This document shows positions 1 through 7,794 of a DNA stretch of 64,000 nucleotides, in pieces. A program made the translations under genes and the position numbers. The stretch lies in NCBI GenBank assembly GCA_963845425.1, contig CAWJSC010000001.1, positions 62,001-126,000 on the forward strand. The letters run 5' to 3'. Positions within the stretch are counted from its first letter, which is position 1. The number at the start of each line of letters is the position of its first letter. Origin of the DNA: DATDAH01 sp963845425. Lineage in GTDB: Bacteria; Actinomycetota; Acidimicrobiia; Acidimicrobiales; DATDAH01. The notes beneath the pieces were generated by a model. The model was not told where the DNA came from, did not search any database, and saw only the letters and a program-made list of their open reading frames with translations.

Positions 1-46
1 GGTCCCCGAAGCGCCGTGCCGCCTCGGGGACGATCCTGTCGAGCAC
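1..46 (-). CDS. Possible 5' end of an acyl-CoA synthetase (partial)
   Basis: Reading leftward from a GTG at 46, the codons give MLDRIVPEAARRFGD and run off the window edge. This resembles the start of AMP-dependent acyl-CoA ligases, where an amphipathic stretch precedes 'RFG(D/E)RTA'; the complete ligase of this window (16339-17916) has AERFGERTAVV at the same place. The reading frame is open further upstream, but without another start codon. It would be divergent from the LLM gene at 182. Only 15 codons are visible, so the family call is tentative. Confidence 0.35.
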   Translation of the reverse strand, partial: MLDRIVPEAARRFGD

Positions 47-181
47 GCCGAGAGTCTGGCCGCCCCGCCCCGACCGGCGGCAACTGGTGGCCCTGGCGCG
101 GGTGACACCACTCGACGGGATCGCCGGTTGGCCGAGTCGGGAACGATCGTGGCTGCCGCGACCACTACGCTGCCGCGCACC

Positions 182-1165
182 GTGCTGACCTTCATCCGCT
201 TCGACATGCGGGCGCCGGCCTCGGGCGCCGCCTCCGCCGCCGAGCTCCATTCGGCCACCCTCGACATGGCCGAGTGGGCCGACCGCGTCGGCTTCGACTC
301 CATCGTGGTCAGCGAGCACCACGGGGCCGAGGACGGCTTCCTGCCCTCGCCGATCGTGGCCGCCGCCGCCATCGCCGGCCGCACTCGGCGGGCCGGCATC
401 AGCATCTCGGCCCTGCTGGCCCCGCTGCACGACCCCATCCGCGTGGCCGAGGACCTGGCCGTGCTCGATCTGCTGTCGGAAGGGCGGGTGGTCACCATCC
501 TCGGCCTCGGCTACCGGCCCGAGGAGTACACGATGTTCGGCGTGCCGTGGGAAACCCGCGGTGCCTACTTCGACGAGTGGGTGCAGGCCCTCCTCGACGC
601 CTGGAAGGGTGAGCCGTTCGTCTACCAGGACCGCAGGATCCCCGCGGTCACCCCCCGGCCCCTCACCGACCCCCACCCGCCGATATTCATCGGCGGCCGG
701 TCGAAGGCCTCGGCCCGACGCGCCGCCCGCTTCGGCCTGAACTTCTTCCCCGACTCCTCGGACCCCGCCCTACGGGAGGCCTACGAGACCGCCTGTGTGG
801 CCGAGGGCCGGGAGCCCGGCTTCATGATCACGCCCGAGGACCCGGTCACCTTCGTGTTCGTCCATGACGACCCCGACGGCTACTGGGAACGCATCGGCCC
901 CCACGTGCTGCACGAGGCCATGACCTACTCGGGCTGGCAGCGGGAGGGCGAGACGTCCTCGGCTGCCACCGACGCCCGCTCCCTCGAGGAGTTGAAGGCC
1001 GGGGACCGCTTCGCCGTCCTGACGCCCGACGAGGCTGTGGCCCACCTCCACCGGGGCAACCTGCTCCTGTACCCCCTCTGCGGCGGCCTCCCGCCGGAGC
1101 TGGCGTGGGAGTCCCTGCACCTCGTCGAGCACGAGGTCCTCCCGAAGGCCCGCTCGGGATCGTGA
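182..1165 (+). CDS. LLM-class flavin/F420-dependent oxidoreductase
   Basis: A luciferase-like monooxygenase TIM barrel, about 327 aa. Such enzymes use reduced FMN or F420 to oxidise or reduce small organics. Visible family marks are the N-terminal FDMRAP strand, SEHHG about 30 residues later, the DPIRVAEDLAVLDLLS(E)GR stretch and GLGYRPEEY. A paralogue lies at 58992. The reading frame is open from a TTG at 128 and a GTG at 149, but GTG 182 aligns with the paralogue's start and has a TACGCT -10 box at 166-171, as expected for a leaderless mRNA. The stop overlaps the next start by 4 nt (GTGA), so the two genes are translationally coupled. Substrate unknown. Confidence 0.85.
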   Translation: MLTFIRFDMRAPASGAASAAELHSATLDMAEWADRVGFDSIVVSEHHGAEDGFLPSPIVAAAAIAGRTRRAGISISALLAPLHDPIRVAEDLAVLDLLSEGRVVTILGLGYRPEEYTMFGVPWETRGAYFDEWVQALLDAWKGEPFVYQDRRIPAVTPRPLTDPHPPIFIGGRSKASARRAARFGLNFFPDSSDPALREAYETACVAEGREPGFMITPEDPVTFVFVHDDPDGYWERIGPHVLHEAMTYSGWQREGETSSAATDARSLEELKAGDRFAVLTPDEAVAHLHRGNLLLYPLCGGLPPELAWESLHLVEHEVLPKARSGS

Positions 1166-1986
1166 GCGGGCCGGTCGACCTCGACGTCAGCCCGGCGGGG
1201 ATGCTGCTGACGGACCGGGTCGCCGTGGTCACCGGCGCCGCCCAGGGCATCGGCGAGGCCTGTGCCGTCGGCCTGGCCCGCTTCGGCGCCCACGTGGCGG
1301 TCTGTGACCGCAACGCCGAGGGCCTGGCCGCCACCGTGGCCGACGTCGAGGCGCTCGGGCGTCGGGCCGTCAGCGGGGAGCTGGATGTCCGCGACCCCGA
1401 TGCCGTCGACACCTTCCTGTCCACCGTCGAGGCCGAGTACGGCCACGTCGACATCCTGGTCAACAACGCCGGTGGCACGTTCTTCTCCCCCTTCCTGGAC
1501 GTCAGCGGGCGGGGGGAAGCGGCCCTCATCGCCGAGAACTTCACCCAGGTGTCGCACTTCATCCGCCGCACGGTCCCACTGATGGGGGAGCGCGGCGGCT
1601 CGATCGTGAACGTGACCTCCATCGAGGCCCACCGGGCCGGGCCCGGCTTCGCCGTCTACTCGGCCATGAAGGCCGCGGTCGAGAACCTGACCAAGAGCCT
1701 GGCCTTGGAGCTGGCGGAGCGGCGCATCCGGGTCAACTGCATCGCGCCCGACATGATCCCGACACCCGGCGACGAGGGCCTGTCCGTCGACGCCGCGGCG
1801 GCCGAGCGGGACTGGTCGACGACCGTGCTGCCCGAGATGGGCCACCCCGACGACTGCGCGGCCGCCGTGGTCTACCTGGCCTCGGACTTCGCCCGCTTCC
1901 TCACCGGCTCCACCCTGCACCCCGACTCCGGCAACCTGGCCAGCGGCGGCTGGAAGCGCCTCCCCGACGGCAGGTACACGCTGTAG
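1162..1986 (+). CDS. SDR-family oxidoreductase
   Basis: A classical short-chain dehydrogenase, about 274 aa, interconverting an alcohol and a ketone with NAD(P). It shows the Rossmann motif TGAAQGIG, the structural NNAG, and the catalytic Ser and YSAMK tetrad with VNCIAPD following. The GTG at 1162 overlaps the LLM stop and suggests an operon with it. An ATG at 1201 (MLLTDRVAVVTG), preceded by a G-rich stretch, is an equally good start and would give a compact family-length protein. Probably oxidises a product of, or feeds, the upstream LLM enzyme; this is inference from coupling. Confidence 0.85.
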   Translation: MSGPVDLDVSPAGMLLTDRVAVVTGAAQGIGEACAVGLARFGAHVAVCDRNAEGLAATVADVEALGRRAVSGELDVRDPDAVDTFLSTVEAEYGHVDILVNNAGGTFFSPFLDVSGRGEAALIAENFTQVSHFIRRTVPLMGERGGSIVNVTSIEAHRAGPGFAVYSAMKAAVENLTKSLALELAERRIRVNCIAPDMIPTPGDEGLSVDAAAAERDWSTTVLPEMGHPDDCAAAVVYLASDFARFLTGSTLHPDSGNLASGGWKRLPDGRYTL

Positions 1987-2004
1987 TCGTCATCGGTCCT
2001 CACG

Positions 2005-2054
2005 GTTCTGGCCGGTGATTTCGCTGCCCCAGGGGTGAAATCAAGGGCCAGAAC
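2005..2054. terminator. Long stem-loop after the LLM-SDR pair
   Basis: GTTCTGGCC (2005-2013) pairs with GGCCAGAAC (2046-2054), and TGATTTC (2016-2022) with GAAATCA (2037-2043). The two stems are separated by 2-nt bulges, and the loop contains CCCCAGGGG. There is no T-run, so if it is a terminator it is of the GC-rich actinobacterial type. Confidence 0.5.
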
Positions 2055-2075
2055 GAGGGGCTGGCGGGGCGGGAC

Positions 2076-2081
2076 TAGCGT
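2076..2081 (+). promoter_or_regulatory. -10 box, leaderless start
   Basis: TAGCGT lies 8 nt before the GTG at 2090 and no Shine-Dalgarno sequence fits between them. The spacing matches a transcript starting on the start codon. Confidence 0.5.
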
Positions 2082-2089
2082 CTCGGCTC

Positions 2090-2707
2090 GTGCCGGTGGA
2101 CCTCGCTGCTCTCGTTGATCCCGGCCACACGGTGGTGGTGACCCAGGAGTGCCAGGTGGGGGTGCTCGGAGCGACGTCGGCCTTCCCGGAGTTGGCGGGC
2201 GCCGCTCGGGCGACGGGGATGCTCGACGCCGCCGGGCGACTGGTCGCGGGGGCCCGTGCCGCCGGGATCGACGTGGTCCACTGTGTTGCCGCCCGGCGCC
2301 CGGACGGGAAGGGCTCGAACCACAACGCGCGCCTGTTCGCGGTCGCCGCGAAGGCAGACGGCCAGCTCGTCCCCGGGACCGAGGCGGTCGAGGTCTGTCC
2401 CGAGATCGGGGTCGCACCGACCGACGTCGTCCTCACCCGCCTCCACGGCCTCGGGCCGATGGGGGGCACCGACCTCGACGTCGTGCTCCGCAACCTCGGC
2501 GCCCGCACCGTGGTCGGCGTCGGCGTGTCGGTCAACGTCGGTATGACCGACTTCGCCTTCGACGCCGTGAACGCCGGGTACCAGTTCGTGCTGCCCCGGG
2601 ACGCGGTGACCGGCGTCCCGGCGGCCTACGCCGACGCCGTCATCGACAACACGCTCGCCCTGGTCGCCACGGTCACGACGGTGGATGCCGTCCTGGAGTG
2701 CTGGTGA
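2090..2707 (+). CDS. Isochorismatase-fold protein lacking the catalytic cysteine
   Basis: A 205-aa member of the isochorismatase/cysteine-hydrolase fold, recognisable from the central VVGVGVSVNVGMTDFAFDA stretch and the final ADAV segment. Cysteine hydrolases carry an Asp-Lys-Cys triad with Cys in a 'TNVCVxxTAxDA' context. Here the aligned residue is Gly151. The usual Lys aligns with Arg117 (LTRLHGLG), and the N-terminal Asp lies in a TQECQ context instead of DMQ. Phenazine-type isochorismatases (PhzD) also have Gly in place of Cys, so it may not be a C-N hydrolase. It overlaps the next TetR gene by 4 nt (GTGA), suggesting the pair is co-transcribed and functionally linked. Confidence 0.8.
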   Translation: MPVDLAALVDPGHTVVVTQECQVGVLGATSAFPELAGAARATGMLDAAGRLVAGARAAGIDVVHCVAARRPDGKGSNHNARLFAVAAKADGQLVPGTEAVEVCPEIGVAPTDVVLTRLHGLGPMGGTDLDVVLRNLGARTVVGVGVSVNVGMTDFAFDAVNAGYQFVLPRDAVTGVPAAYADAVIDNTLALVATVTTVDAVLECW

Positions 2708-3363
2708 GCGCCGAGGAGGTCACGCCCCGGGCCGTCGACGGTCGGGTGCCGGGCCGTCGGGGCCTCGCCACCAGACAGCGCCTGCTCGACCACGTGGCCG
2801 AGATGCTGGCCTCCAGCTCGTACCGGGACGTCCGAGTCGTCGACGTGGCCCGCGCCGCGGGGACCTCGCCGGCGACCTTCTACCAGTACTTCGCCGACGT
2901 CGAGGAGGCCGTGCTGGCCCTCGCCGAGGAGGTGGCCAGAGTCGTCCAGGACACGCTCGTGCCCCTGGCCGAGGGCCCGCGCTGGCGGGGCCGGGAGGGG
3001 TACGAGGCGGCCCTGCGGGTGGTCGACGGCTACCTGGACTTCTGGGACGACCATGGCGCGGTGGTGCGGGTGATGGACCTGGGGAGCAACGAGGGCGATG
3101 CCCGCTTCCGTCAACTGCGCAGCCGGCTGTTCACCCGCTTCAACGAGGCCCTGGCCGACCGGGTGACCCAGGAGCGGCCGGTGGGGGACGACGTCGATCC
3201 CCGGGCCACCGCAGGGGCGATGACCTCGATGCTGGCCCACGTGGCGGACCATCGCTACGGCTTCGAGGCCTACGGGATCCGCACGGCGGACGTGCGTCAG
3301 ACCATGGCCCGGATCCTCTTCACCACGGTCACCGGCCGCCCGCCACCGCCCGCCGGCGCCTGA
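2704..3363 (+). CDS. TetR-family transcriptional regulator
   Basis: A 219-aa TetR repressor. The helix-turn-helix spans about residues 22-66 (RQRLLDHVAEML ... VDVARAAGTSPATFYQYF). The rest is a helical ligand-binding domain, including MDLGSNEGDARFRQLR. The GTG start overlaps the isochorismatase-fold gene's stop, so it probably controls this transcript and senses a related small molecule. No clear palindrome was found at the shared promoter. It ends 41 bp before the ABC1 kinase gene. Confidence 0.9.
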   Translation: MSAEEVTPRAVDGRVPGRRGLATRQRLLDHVAEMLASSSYRDVRVVDVARAAGTSPATFYQYFADVEEAVLALAEEVARVVQDTLVPLAEGPRWRGREGYEAALRVVDGYLDFWDDHGAVVRVMDLGSNEGDARFRQLRSRLFTRFNEALADRVTQERPVGDDVDPRATAGAMTSMLAHVADHRYGFEAYGIRTADVRQTMARILFTTVTGRPPPPAGA

Positions 3364-3404
3364 CGATTGGCGACCGCGGGCCTCCACCCTCGCGAGGTGG
3401 TGAC

Positions 3405-4871
3405 ATGAAGCCCCGAACCGCGGTCGCCCTCGTCGCCGCCGGGGCCGTCGCCGTGCTGGGTGCGGCGTTCGTCCGTCGCCGCTCCACCGAGGACGGTCCC
3501 GTCCACCTCACGGCCACGCGGCGGTCGGCGCGCACCGCCGTCGTCGCCAAGTTCGGGGCCCGCACCGGTGGGTCCTACGCCGCCCACCGGGCCCGCTCGC
3601 GGTTCGCCTCCGCGCCCCGCCAGGAGGCCCTGGGCCAGGCCTTCGCCCTCCGCACCGCCGAGCAGGTGGCGACCGAGCTGGGGAACCTCAAGGGGGCGAT
3701 GATGAAGCTCGGCCAGATGGCCAGCTATCTGGACCAGGGCCTGCCTTCGCCCGTGCGCACCGCCCTGGCCGACCTGCGTCAGGACGCCCCGCCCATGAGC
3801 GCCGAGCTGGCCGCCGGAGTCCTCGAGGCCGAGTTCGGCAGGGGCCCCGATGAGCTCTTCGCCGAGTGGGACCCGGTGCCCCTGGCCTCGGCTTCCATCG
3901 GCCAGGTCCACAAGGCCATCACCCACGACGACCGGGCGGTGGCCGTCAAGATCCAGTACCCGGGCGTGGACGAGGCCATCCGGGCCGATCTCGACAACGT
4001 CGACGTCCTGTTCGGCGCGGCGGCCTTCATGTTCAGCGGGCTGGATCCCGACGCGCTGGTCGTCGAGCTCAAGGCGCGCCTGGTCGAGGAGCTGGACTAC
4101 CGGGCCGAGGCCGCCAACCAGCGCCTCTTCGTGGAGTACTACCGGGACCATCCCTTCATCCGGGTTCCCGAGGTGGTCGACGAGCTCTCCACCGGTCGGG
4201 TCCTGACCACCGAGCTCTCCGCCGCGGCGCGCTGGGAGGAGCTGCAGACCTGGAGCCAGGAGGAGCAGGACCTGGCCGGTGAAGCCATCTTCCGCTTCGT
4301 CTTCCGGTCCCTTTACCGGCTCCACGCCTTCAACGGTGATCCGCACCCGGGCAACTACCTGTTCGAGCCCGGCGGCCGGGTCACCTTCCTCGACTTCGGG
4401 CTGGTCAAGCGCTTCACCCCCGACGAGGTCGACCTGTTCCACGACCTCATCGACGCGTTCGTCCTCCGGCGAGACATGGCCGACTTCCGCCGCGCCGTGG
4501 AGCGGGCGGGCCTGCTGCGGGCCGGGGCTCCCGTCACCGACGAACAGGTCGGCGACTGGATGGGTCACTTCTATGCGTTCGTCCTCGAGGACCGGTCGAC
4601 GACGATCACCCCCGAGTACTCCAGCCAGACGATGCGCCAGATGTTCGACCTGACCGGCCCCAACGCCGACATCATCAAGTCGGCGAACACACCGCCCAGC
4701 TTCGTGATCATCCAGCGCATCAACTTGGGCTTGTACGCCGTGCTCGGCGAGCTCAACGCCACGGCCAACTGGCGTCGGGTGGCCAACGAGCTGTGGCCCT
4801 TCGTCGACGGCCCTCCTTCCACCCGACTGGGTGAGGAGGAGGCCGCCTGGCGTGCGGCCACGGGGCGCTGA
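3405..4871 (+). CDS. ABC1/UbiB (AarF)-family atypical kinase
   Basis: A 488-aa ABC1 (ADCK/UbiB) protein-kinase-like ATPase. An N-terminal hydrophobic segment (about 6-23) could anchor it in the membrane. Signature elements: the KxGQ motif at 101-104 (MKLGQM), the A-rich loop ASASIGQVH (161-169), the ATP-lysine VAVKIQ (Lys182), NGDPHPGN and LDFGLVK. In other bacteria these proteins support isoprenoid-quinone or lipid homeostasis; actinobacterial copies often lie near lipid genes. ATG 3405 follows GAGGTGG within the 41-bp gap. It may be co-transcribed with the TetR gene upstream. Confidence 0.9.
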   Translation: MKPRTAVALVAAGAVAVLGAAFVRRRSTEDGPVHLTATRRSARTAVVAKFGARTGGSYAAHRARSRFASAPRQEALGQAFALRTAEQVATELGNLKGAMMKLGQMASYLDQGLPSPVRTALADLRQDAPPMSAELAAGVLEAEFGRGPDELFAEWDPVPLASASIGQVHKAITHDDRAVAVKIQYPGVDEAIRADLDNVDVLFGAAAFMFSGLDPDALVVELKARLVEELDYRAEAANQRLFVEYYRDHPFIRVPEVVDELSTGRVLTTELSAAARWEELQTWSQEEQDLAGEAIFRFVFRSLYRLHAFNGDPHPGNYLFEPGGRVTFLDFGLVKRFTPDEVDLFHDLIDAFVLRRDMADFRRAVERAGLLRAGAPVTDEQVGDWMGHFYAFVLEDRSTTITPEYSSQTMRQMFDLTGPNADIIKSANTPPSFVIIQRINLGLYAVLGELNATANWRRVANELWPFVDGPPSTRLGEEEAAWRAATGR

Positions 4872-4907
4872 ACCGCCCGCCGTCGCTTCTGCACTAGGAA
4901 TCGGGGC

Positions 4908-5678
4908 ATGGGACTGCTGGTGGGGTGCCGGGCGATCGTGACCGGCGGGGCGTCGGGGATCGGGGAGGCCACCTGCCGACGCTTCGTCGAGGAGGGGGCG
5001 ACGGTGGCCGTCCTGGACATCGACGAGGCCGGCGCCAACGCCGTGGCCGGCTCGCTCGGGGCGCTGCCTGTGGTGGCCGACGTGGCCGATGCCGAGGCGA
5101 TGGCGGCGGCCGTCACCGCGGCCGCCGACGCGCTCGGCGGCCTCACCTGCCTGGTCAACAATGCCGGCACCGGCAACGTGATGCCGCTGGCGGACTACCC
5201 CGACGCCGAATGGGACCGCCTGCTCGACGTGAACCTGCGGGGCACCTTCCACGGCCTGCGGGCATCCCTCCCGCTCCTCCGGGACGCCGGCGGCGCCGTG
5301 GTCAACGTGGCGTCGGTCAGCGGCCTGCGCCCCACCCGCGGCGAGGCCCCGTACGCCGCGGCCAAGGCGGCCGTGATCTCCCTGACCCGCAGCGCCGCCC
5401 TCGAGTACGCCCCCGAGGTCCGGGTCAACGCGGTGGCCCCCGGGTTCATCGACACCGCGCTCACCGGCTTCGCCGTCGTCGACCCCGCCTACGCCGACCC
5501 CATCATCGCCGGGACGCCCCTGGGCCGCATCGGCTCGGCCGACGAGGTGGCCGACGTGATCGTGTTCCTGGCCTCGCCTCTGGCCCGTTACGTCACGGGC
5601 GAGACCGTCGTCGTCGACGGTGGCTCGGTGCTCGGCAACCCCCAGGTGGACACCTTCCTGCGCAGTCTGCTGCCCTGA
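4908..5678 (+). CDS. SDR-family oxidoreductase
   Basis: A 256-aa classical SDR: TGGASGIGEA near the N-terminus (cofactor), LVNNAG, catalytic Ser in VASVSG, YAAAK (Tyr-Lys), and a C-terminal YVTGETVVVDGG of the FabG-like group. LDID at the end of strand beta2 carries an acidic residue, which usually indicates NAD(H) preference. TAGGAAT 6-7 nt before the ATG suggests its own, leaderless, promoter. Substrate cannot be deduced. Confidence 0.9.
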   Translation: MGLLVGCRAIVTGGASGIGEATCRRFVEEGATVAVLDIDEAGANAVAGSLGALPVVADVADAEAMAAAVTAAADALGGLTCLVNNAGTGNVMPLADYPDAEWDRLLDVNLRGTFHGLRASLPLLRDAGGAVVNVASVSGLRPTRGEAPYAAAKAAVISLTRSAALEYAPEVRVNAVAPGFIDTALTGFAVVDPAYADPIIAGTPLGRIGSADEVADVIVFLASPLARYVTGETVVVDGGSVLGNPQVDTFLRSLLP

Positions 5679-5731
5679 GCCGCGCCGGGGCGGCACCCGA
5701 GGTCGCCACGTAGCGTGACGTGAGGTTCGGC

Positions 5732-5760
5732 TTGAAACCACTTTCCGTGGTGGCTACGGT
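5732..5760 (+). promoter_or_regulatory. Promoter of the DUF5658 gene
   Basis: A complete housekeeping-type promoter: -35 TTGAAA (5732-5737), 17-bp spacer, -10 TACGGT (5755-5760), and ATG 8 nt further on at 5769. The spacer holds a small inverted repeat, ACCAC-TTTCC-GTGGT. No Shine-Dalgarno sequence is present, so the mRNA is probably leaderless. Confidence 0.65.
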
Positions 5761-5768
5761 GGGCCCGC

Positions 5769-6269
5769 ATGGCCGACTTCCTCCGACCGATCGCGGTCGA
5801 CCGCCGGGAAGCCGATCGTCGCATCGACCTCCGTGACGCCGTCGCCGACCGCCGTCAGGTCGAGCGTCGGGCCCTGCACTCCCGGCCGGCCGATCTCGGG
5901 GCCGCCGATCTGGTCATCGACCTGCGGGACGGACTGCCCCGCGTCGAGCTCCTGCCCGACGTCGAACAGGTCCTGGCCCGGCGGTGGTTCCTCCTGGCGA
6001 TCCTCGGGGCCCTGAACCTGCTGGACCTGGTCACCACCAAACTGGTTCTGCACGCCGGCGGCGCCGAGGCCAACCCGATCATGGCCCCGATCATCCACCA
6101 CCCGGTCGCCCCCGCCCTGGTCAAGACCTGCGGGTTCGTCATGGTGGCGATGGTGCTCAAGGCCTGCCCGGCCCGCTCCAAGATGGTGGATCGGGCCCTG
6201 GTCACCGTGACCGGCCTCTACCTGGCCATCGTGACCTGGAACCTCCTCAACCTGCTGCTGAACACCTGA
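5769..6269 (+). CDS. DUF5658-type small integral membrane protein
   Basis: 166 aa. The first 70 residues are hydrophilic and rich in DRR/RR repeats. Three hydrophobic helices follow (about 73-94, 114-131 and 142-164). LNLLDLVTTKLVL and the EANPIM turn between helices 1 and 2 are typical of the DUF5658 family, whose function is unknown. It has a well-formed promoter of its own and no obvious tie to the metabolic genes around it. Confidence 0.75.
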   Translation: MADFLRPIAVDRREADRRIDLRDAVADRRQVERRALHSRPADLGAADLVIDLRDGLPRVELLPDVEQVLARRWFLLAILGALNLLDLVTTKLVLHAGGAEANPIMAPIIHHPVAPALVKTCGFVMVAMVLKACPARSKMVDRALVTVTGLYLAIVTWNLLNLLLNT

Positions 6270-6295
6270 CCTGACGACCCGTCAGATCCGGGGAG

Positions 6296-6301
6296 TACGC
6301 T
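6296..6301 (+). promoter_or_regulatory. -10 box, leaderless start
   Basis: TACGCT ends 8 nt before the GTG at 6310. The same hexamer precedes the LLM gene start at 182. Confidence 0.5.
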
Positions 6302-6309
6302 CCGGCGCC

Positions 6310-7794
6310 GTGGCCACCATCCCCGCCGTCGACCCTGGACCCCAGCAGCTGTTCATCGGCGGTGAGTTCGTCCCCGGGGGCAAGGGGGCCTACGAGGTCC
6401 GCAATCCCGCCACCGAGGCCCTGGTCGGCGAGGCCCCCGACGCCTCGGTCGACGACGCCGCGGCCGCCGTGGACGCCGCCCAGGCTGCCTTCGGTCCCTG
6501 GTCCCGAACCGACCCGGCGGAGCGGGCCCGACTGCTCGACGCCCTGGGCGACGCGGTAGCCGCCCGCCACGACGAGCTGGCGCCGCTGATCCAGGCCGAG
6601 ACCGGGGCCACCTGGAAGGTCTCGAACGGTCTGCAGCTCACCCAGGTCGTCGACCGGTTCCACCGCTACGCCCGGGGGGCGATGGAGGCGACGGTGCTGC
6701 CCCTGCCGCCGCAACTGATCGAGACCACCGACCTCGCGCCCGGTGGGGTCATCTCCGCTTTCGCCGCCCGTCGTCCCGTCGGGGTCGTGCTGGCCATCAC
6801 CTCCTACAACTTCCCGCTGACCAACATGGCCGGGAAGCTCGGTCCGGCGCTGGCCGCCGGCAATCCGGTGATCGTGAAGCCCGCGCCCCAGGACCCACTG
6901 GCCATCCTCAAGTTCGCCGAGATCGCCCGGGACGTCGGCTTCCCCGACGGGGTGATCAACGTCGTCGTCGGCGAGGGCACCGACGCGGCGGAGGCCCTCG
7001 TCACCTCCCCCGGGGTCGACATGATCAGCTTCACGGGCTCCACCGCGGTGGGCCGTCGCATCGGCTCGGTGGCGGGGGAGGGGATGACCCGCCTCCTGCT
7101 GGAGCTCGGGGGCAAGGGGGCCTCGATCATCTTCGACGACGCCGACGTGGGCCGGGCGCTGATGGGCACGGGCTCGACCTGGGCCTTCCACTCCGGCCAG
7201 ATCTGCACGGCACCGACCCGCGTGCTGGCCCAGCGCGGCGTCTACGAGCAGGTGGTGGAGGGCCTGACCCGGTTCGCGGGCGCCCTCAAGGTGGGGGACC
7301 CCCTCGAGGACGACACCGTCGTCGGCCCGGTCATCACCGAGACCCACCGCAGCCGGGTCGAGGAGTACATCACCACGGGCCTCAGCGAGGGCGCGGAGCT
7401 GCTGGCGGGTGGTGAGCGCCCCCCTCACCTGGACACCGGCTGGTATGTCCCGCCCACCCTCCTGGCCGGCTGTTCGGGCGACATGCGGGTGGTCAAGGAG
7501 GAGATCTTCGGCCCGGTCCTCGTGGTCGTGCCCTTCGACGACGAGGAGGAGGCGGTGGCCCTGGCCAACGACACCGACTTCGGCCTCTACGACTACGTCT
7601 GGTCCGGCGACGTGACCCGGGCGGTGAACCTGGCGGCCCGTCTGCGCACCGGCAACGTGGGCATCAACACCCTGCAGCGCAATCACGAGGCCCCCTTCGG
7701 CGGCTTCAAGCTCTCCGGGGTGGGTCGGGACGGCGGTTCCTTCGGCCTCCACGCCTACAGCGAGCTCCAGTCCGTCGTCTGGCCCGACGCATGA
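6310..7794 (+). CDS. NAD(P)-dependent aldehyde dehydrogenase
   Basis: A 494-aa ALDH-superfamily enzyme oxidising an aldehyde to a carboxylate. All catalytic marks are present: Asn167 (TSYNFP), Lys190 (VKPAP), the FTGSTAVG nucleotide turn (241-248), general base Glu265 (LLLELGGKG) and nucleophile Cys299 (GQICTAPTR). Length is normal for the family. The GTG start follows a -10 box by 8 nt. The stop overlaps the start of the amidohydrolase gene by 4 nt (ATGA), so the two are one transcript. Likely a general aliphatic or aromatic aldehyde oxidation step. Confidence 0.93.
   Translation: MATIPAVDPGPQQLFIGGEFVPGGKGAYEVRNPATEALVGEAPDASVDDAAAAVDAAQAAFGPWSRTDPAERARLLDALGDAVAARHDELAPLIQAETGATWKVSNGLQLTQVVDRFHRYARGAMEATVLPLPPQLIETTDLAPGGVISAFAARRPVGVVLAITSYNFPLTNMAGKLGPALAAGNPVIVKPAPQDPLAILKFAEIARDVGFPDGVINVVVGEGTDAAEALVTSPGVDMISFTGSTAVGRRIGSVAGEGMTRLLLELGGKGASIIFDDADVGRALMGTGSTWAFHSGQICTAPTRVLAQRGVYEQVVEGLTRFAGALKVGDPLEDDTVVGPVITETHRSRVEEYITTGLSEGAELLAGGERPPHLDTGWYVPPTLLAGCSGDMRVVKEEIFGPVLVVVPFDDEEEAVALANDTDFGLYDYVWSGDVTRAVNLAARLRTGNVGINTLQRNHEAPFGGFKLSGVGRDGGSFGLHAYSELQSVVWPDA

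Noticed and set aside
925..1920. Long minus-strand open frames opposite the LLM/SDR genes, and similar ones throughout
   Set aside because: They are typical high-GC shadow frames with Gly/Arg/Ala/His-rich, low-complexity translations and no domain; the genes on the other strand explain them.
3383..3396. CCTCGCGAGG palindrome before the ABC1 kinase gene
   Set aside because: GC-only 10-bp palindromes are frequent by chance at this composition, and it overlaps the ribosome-binding region.
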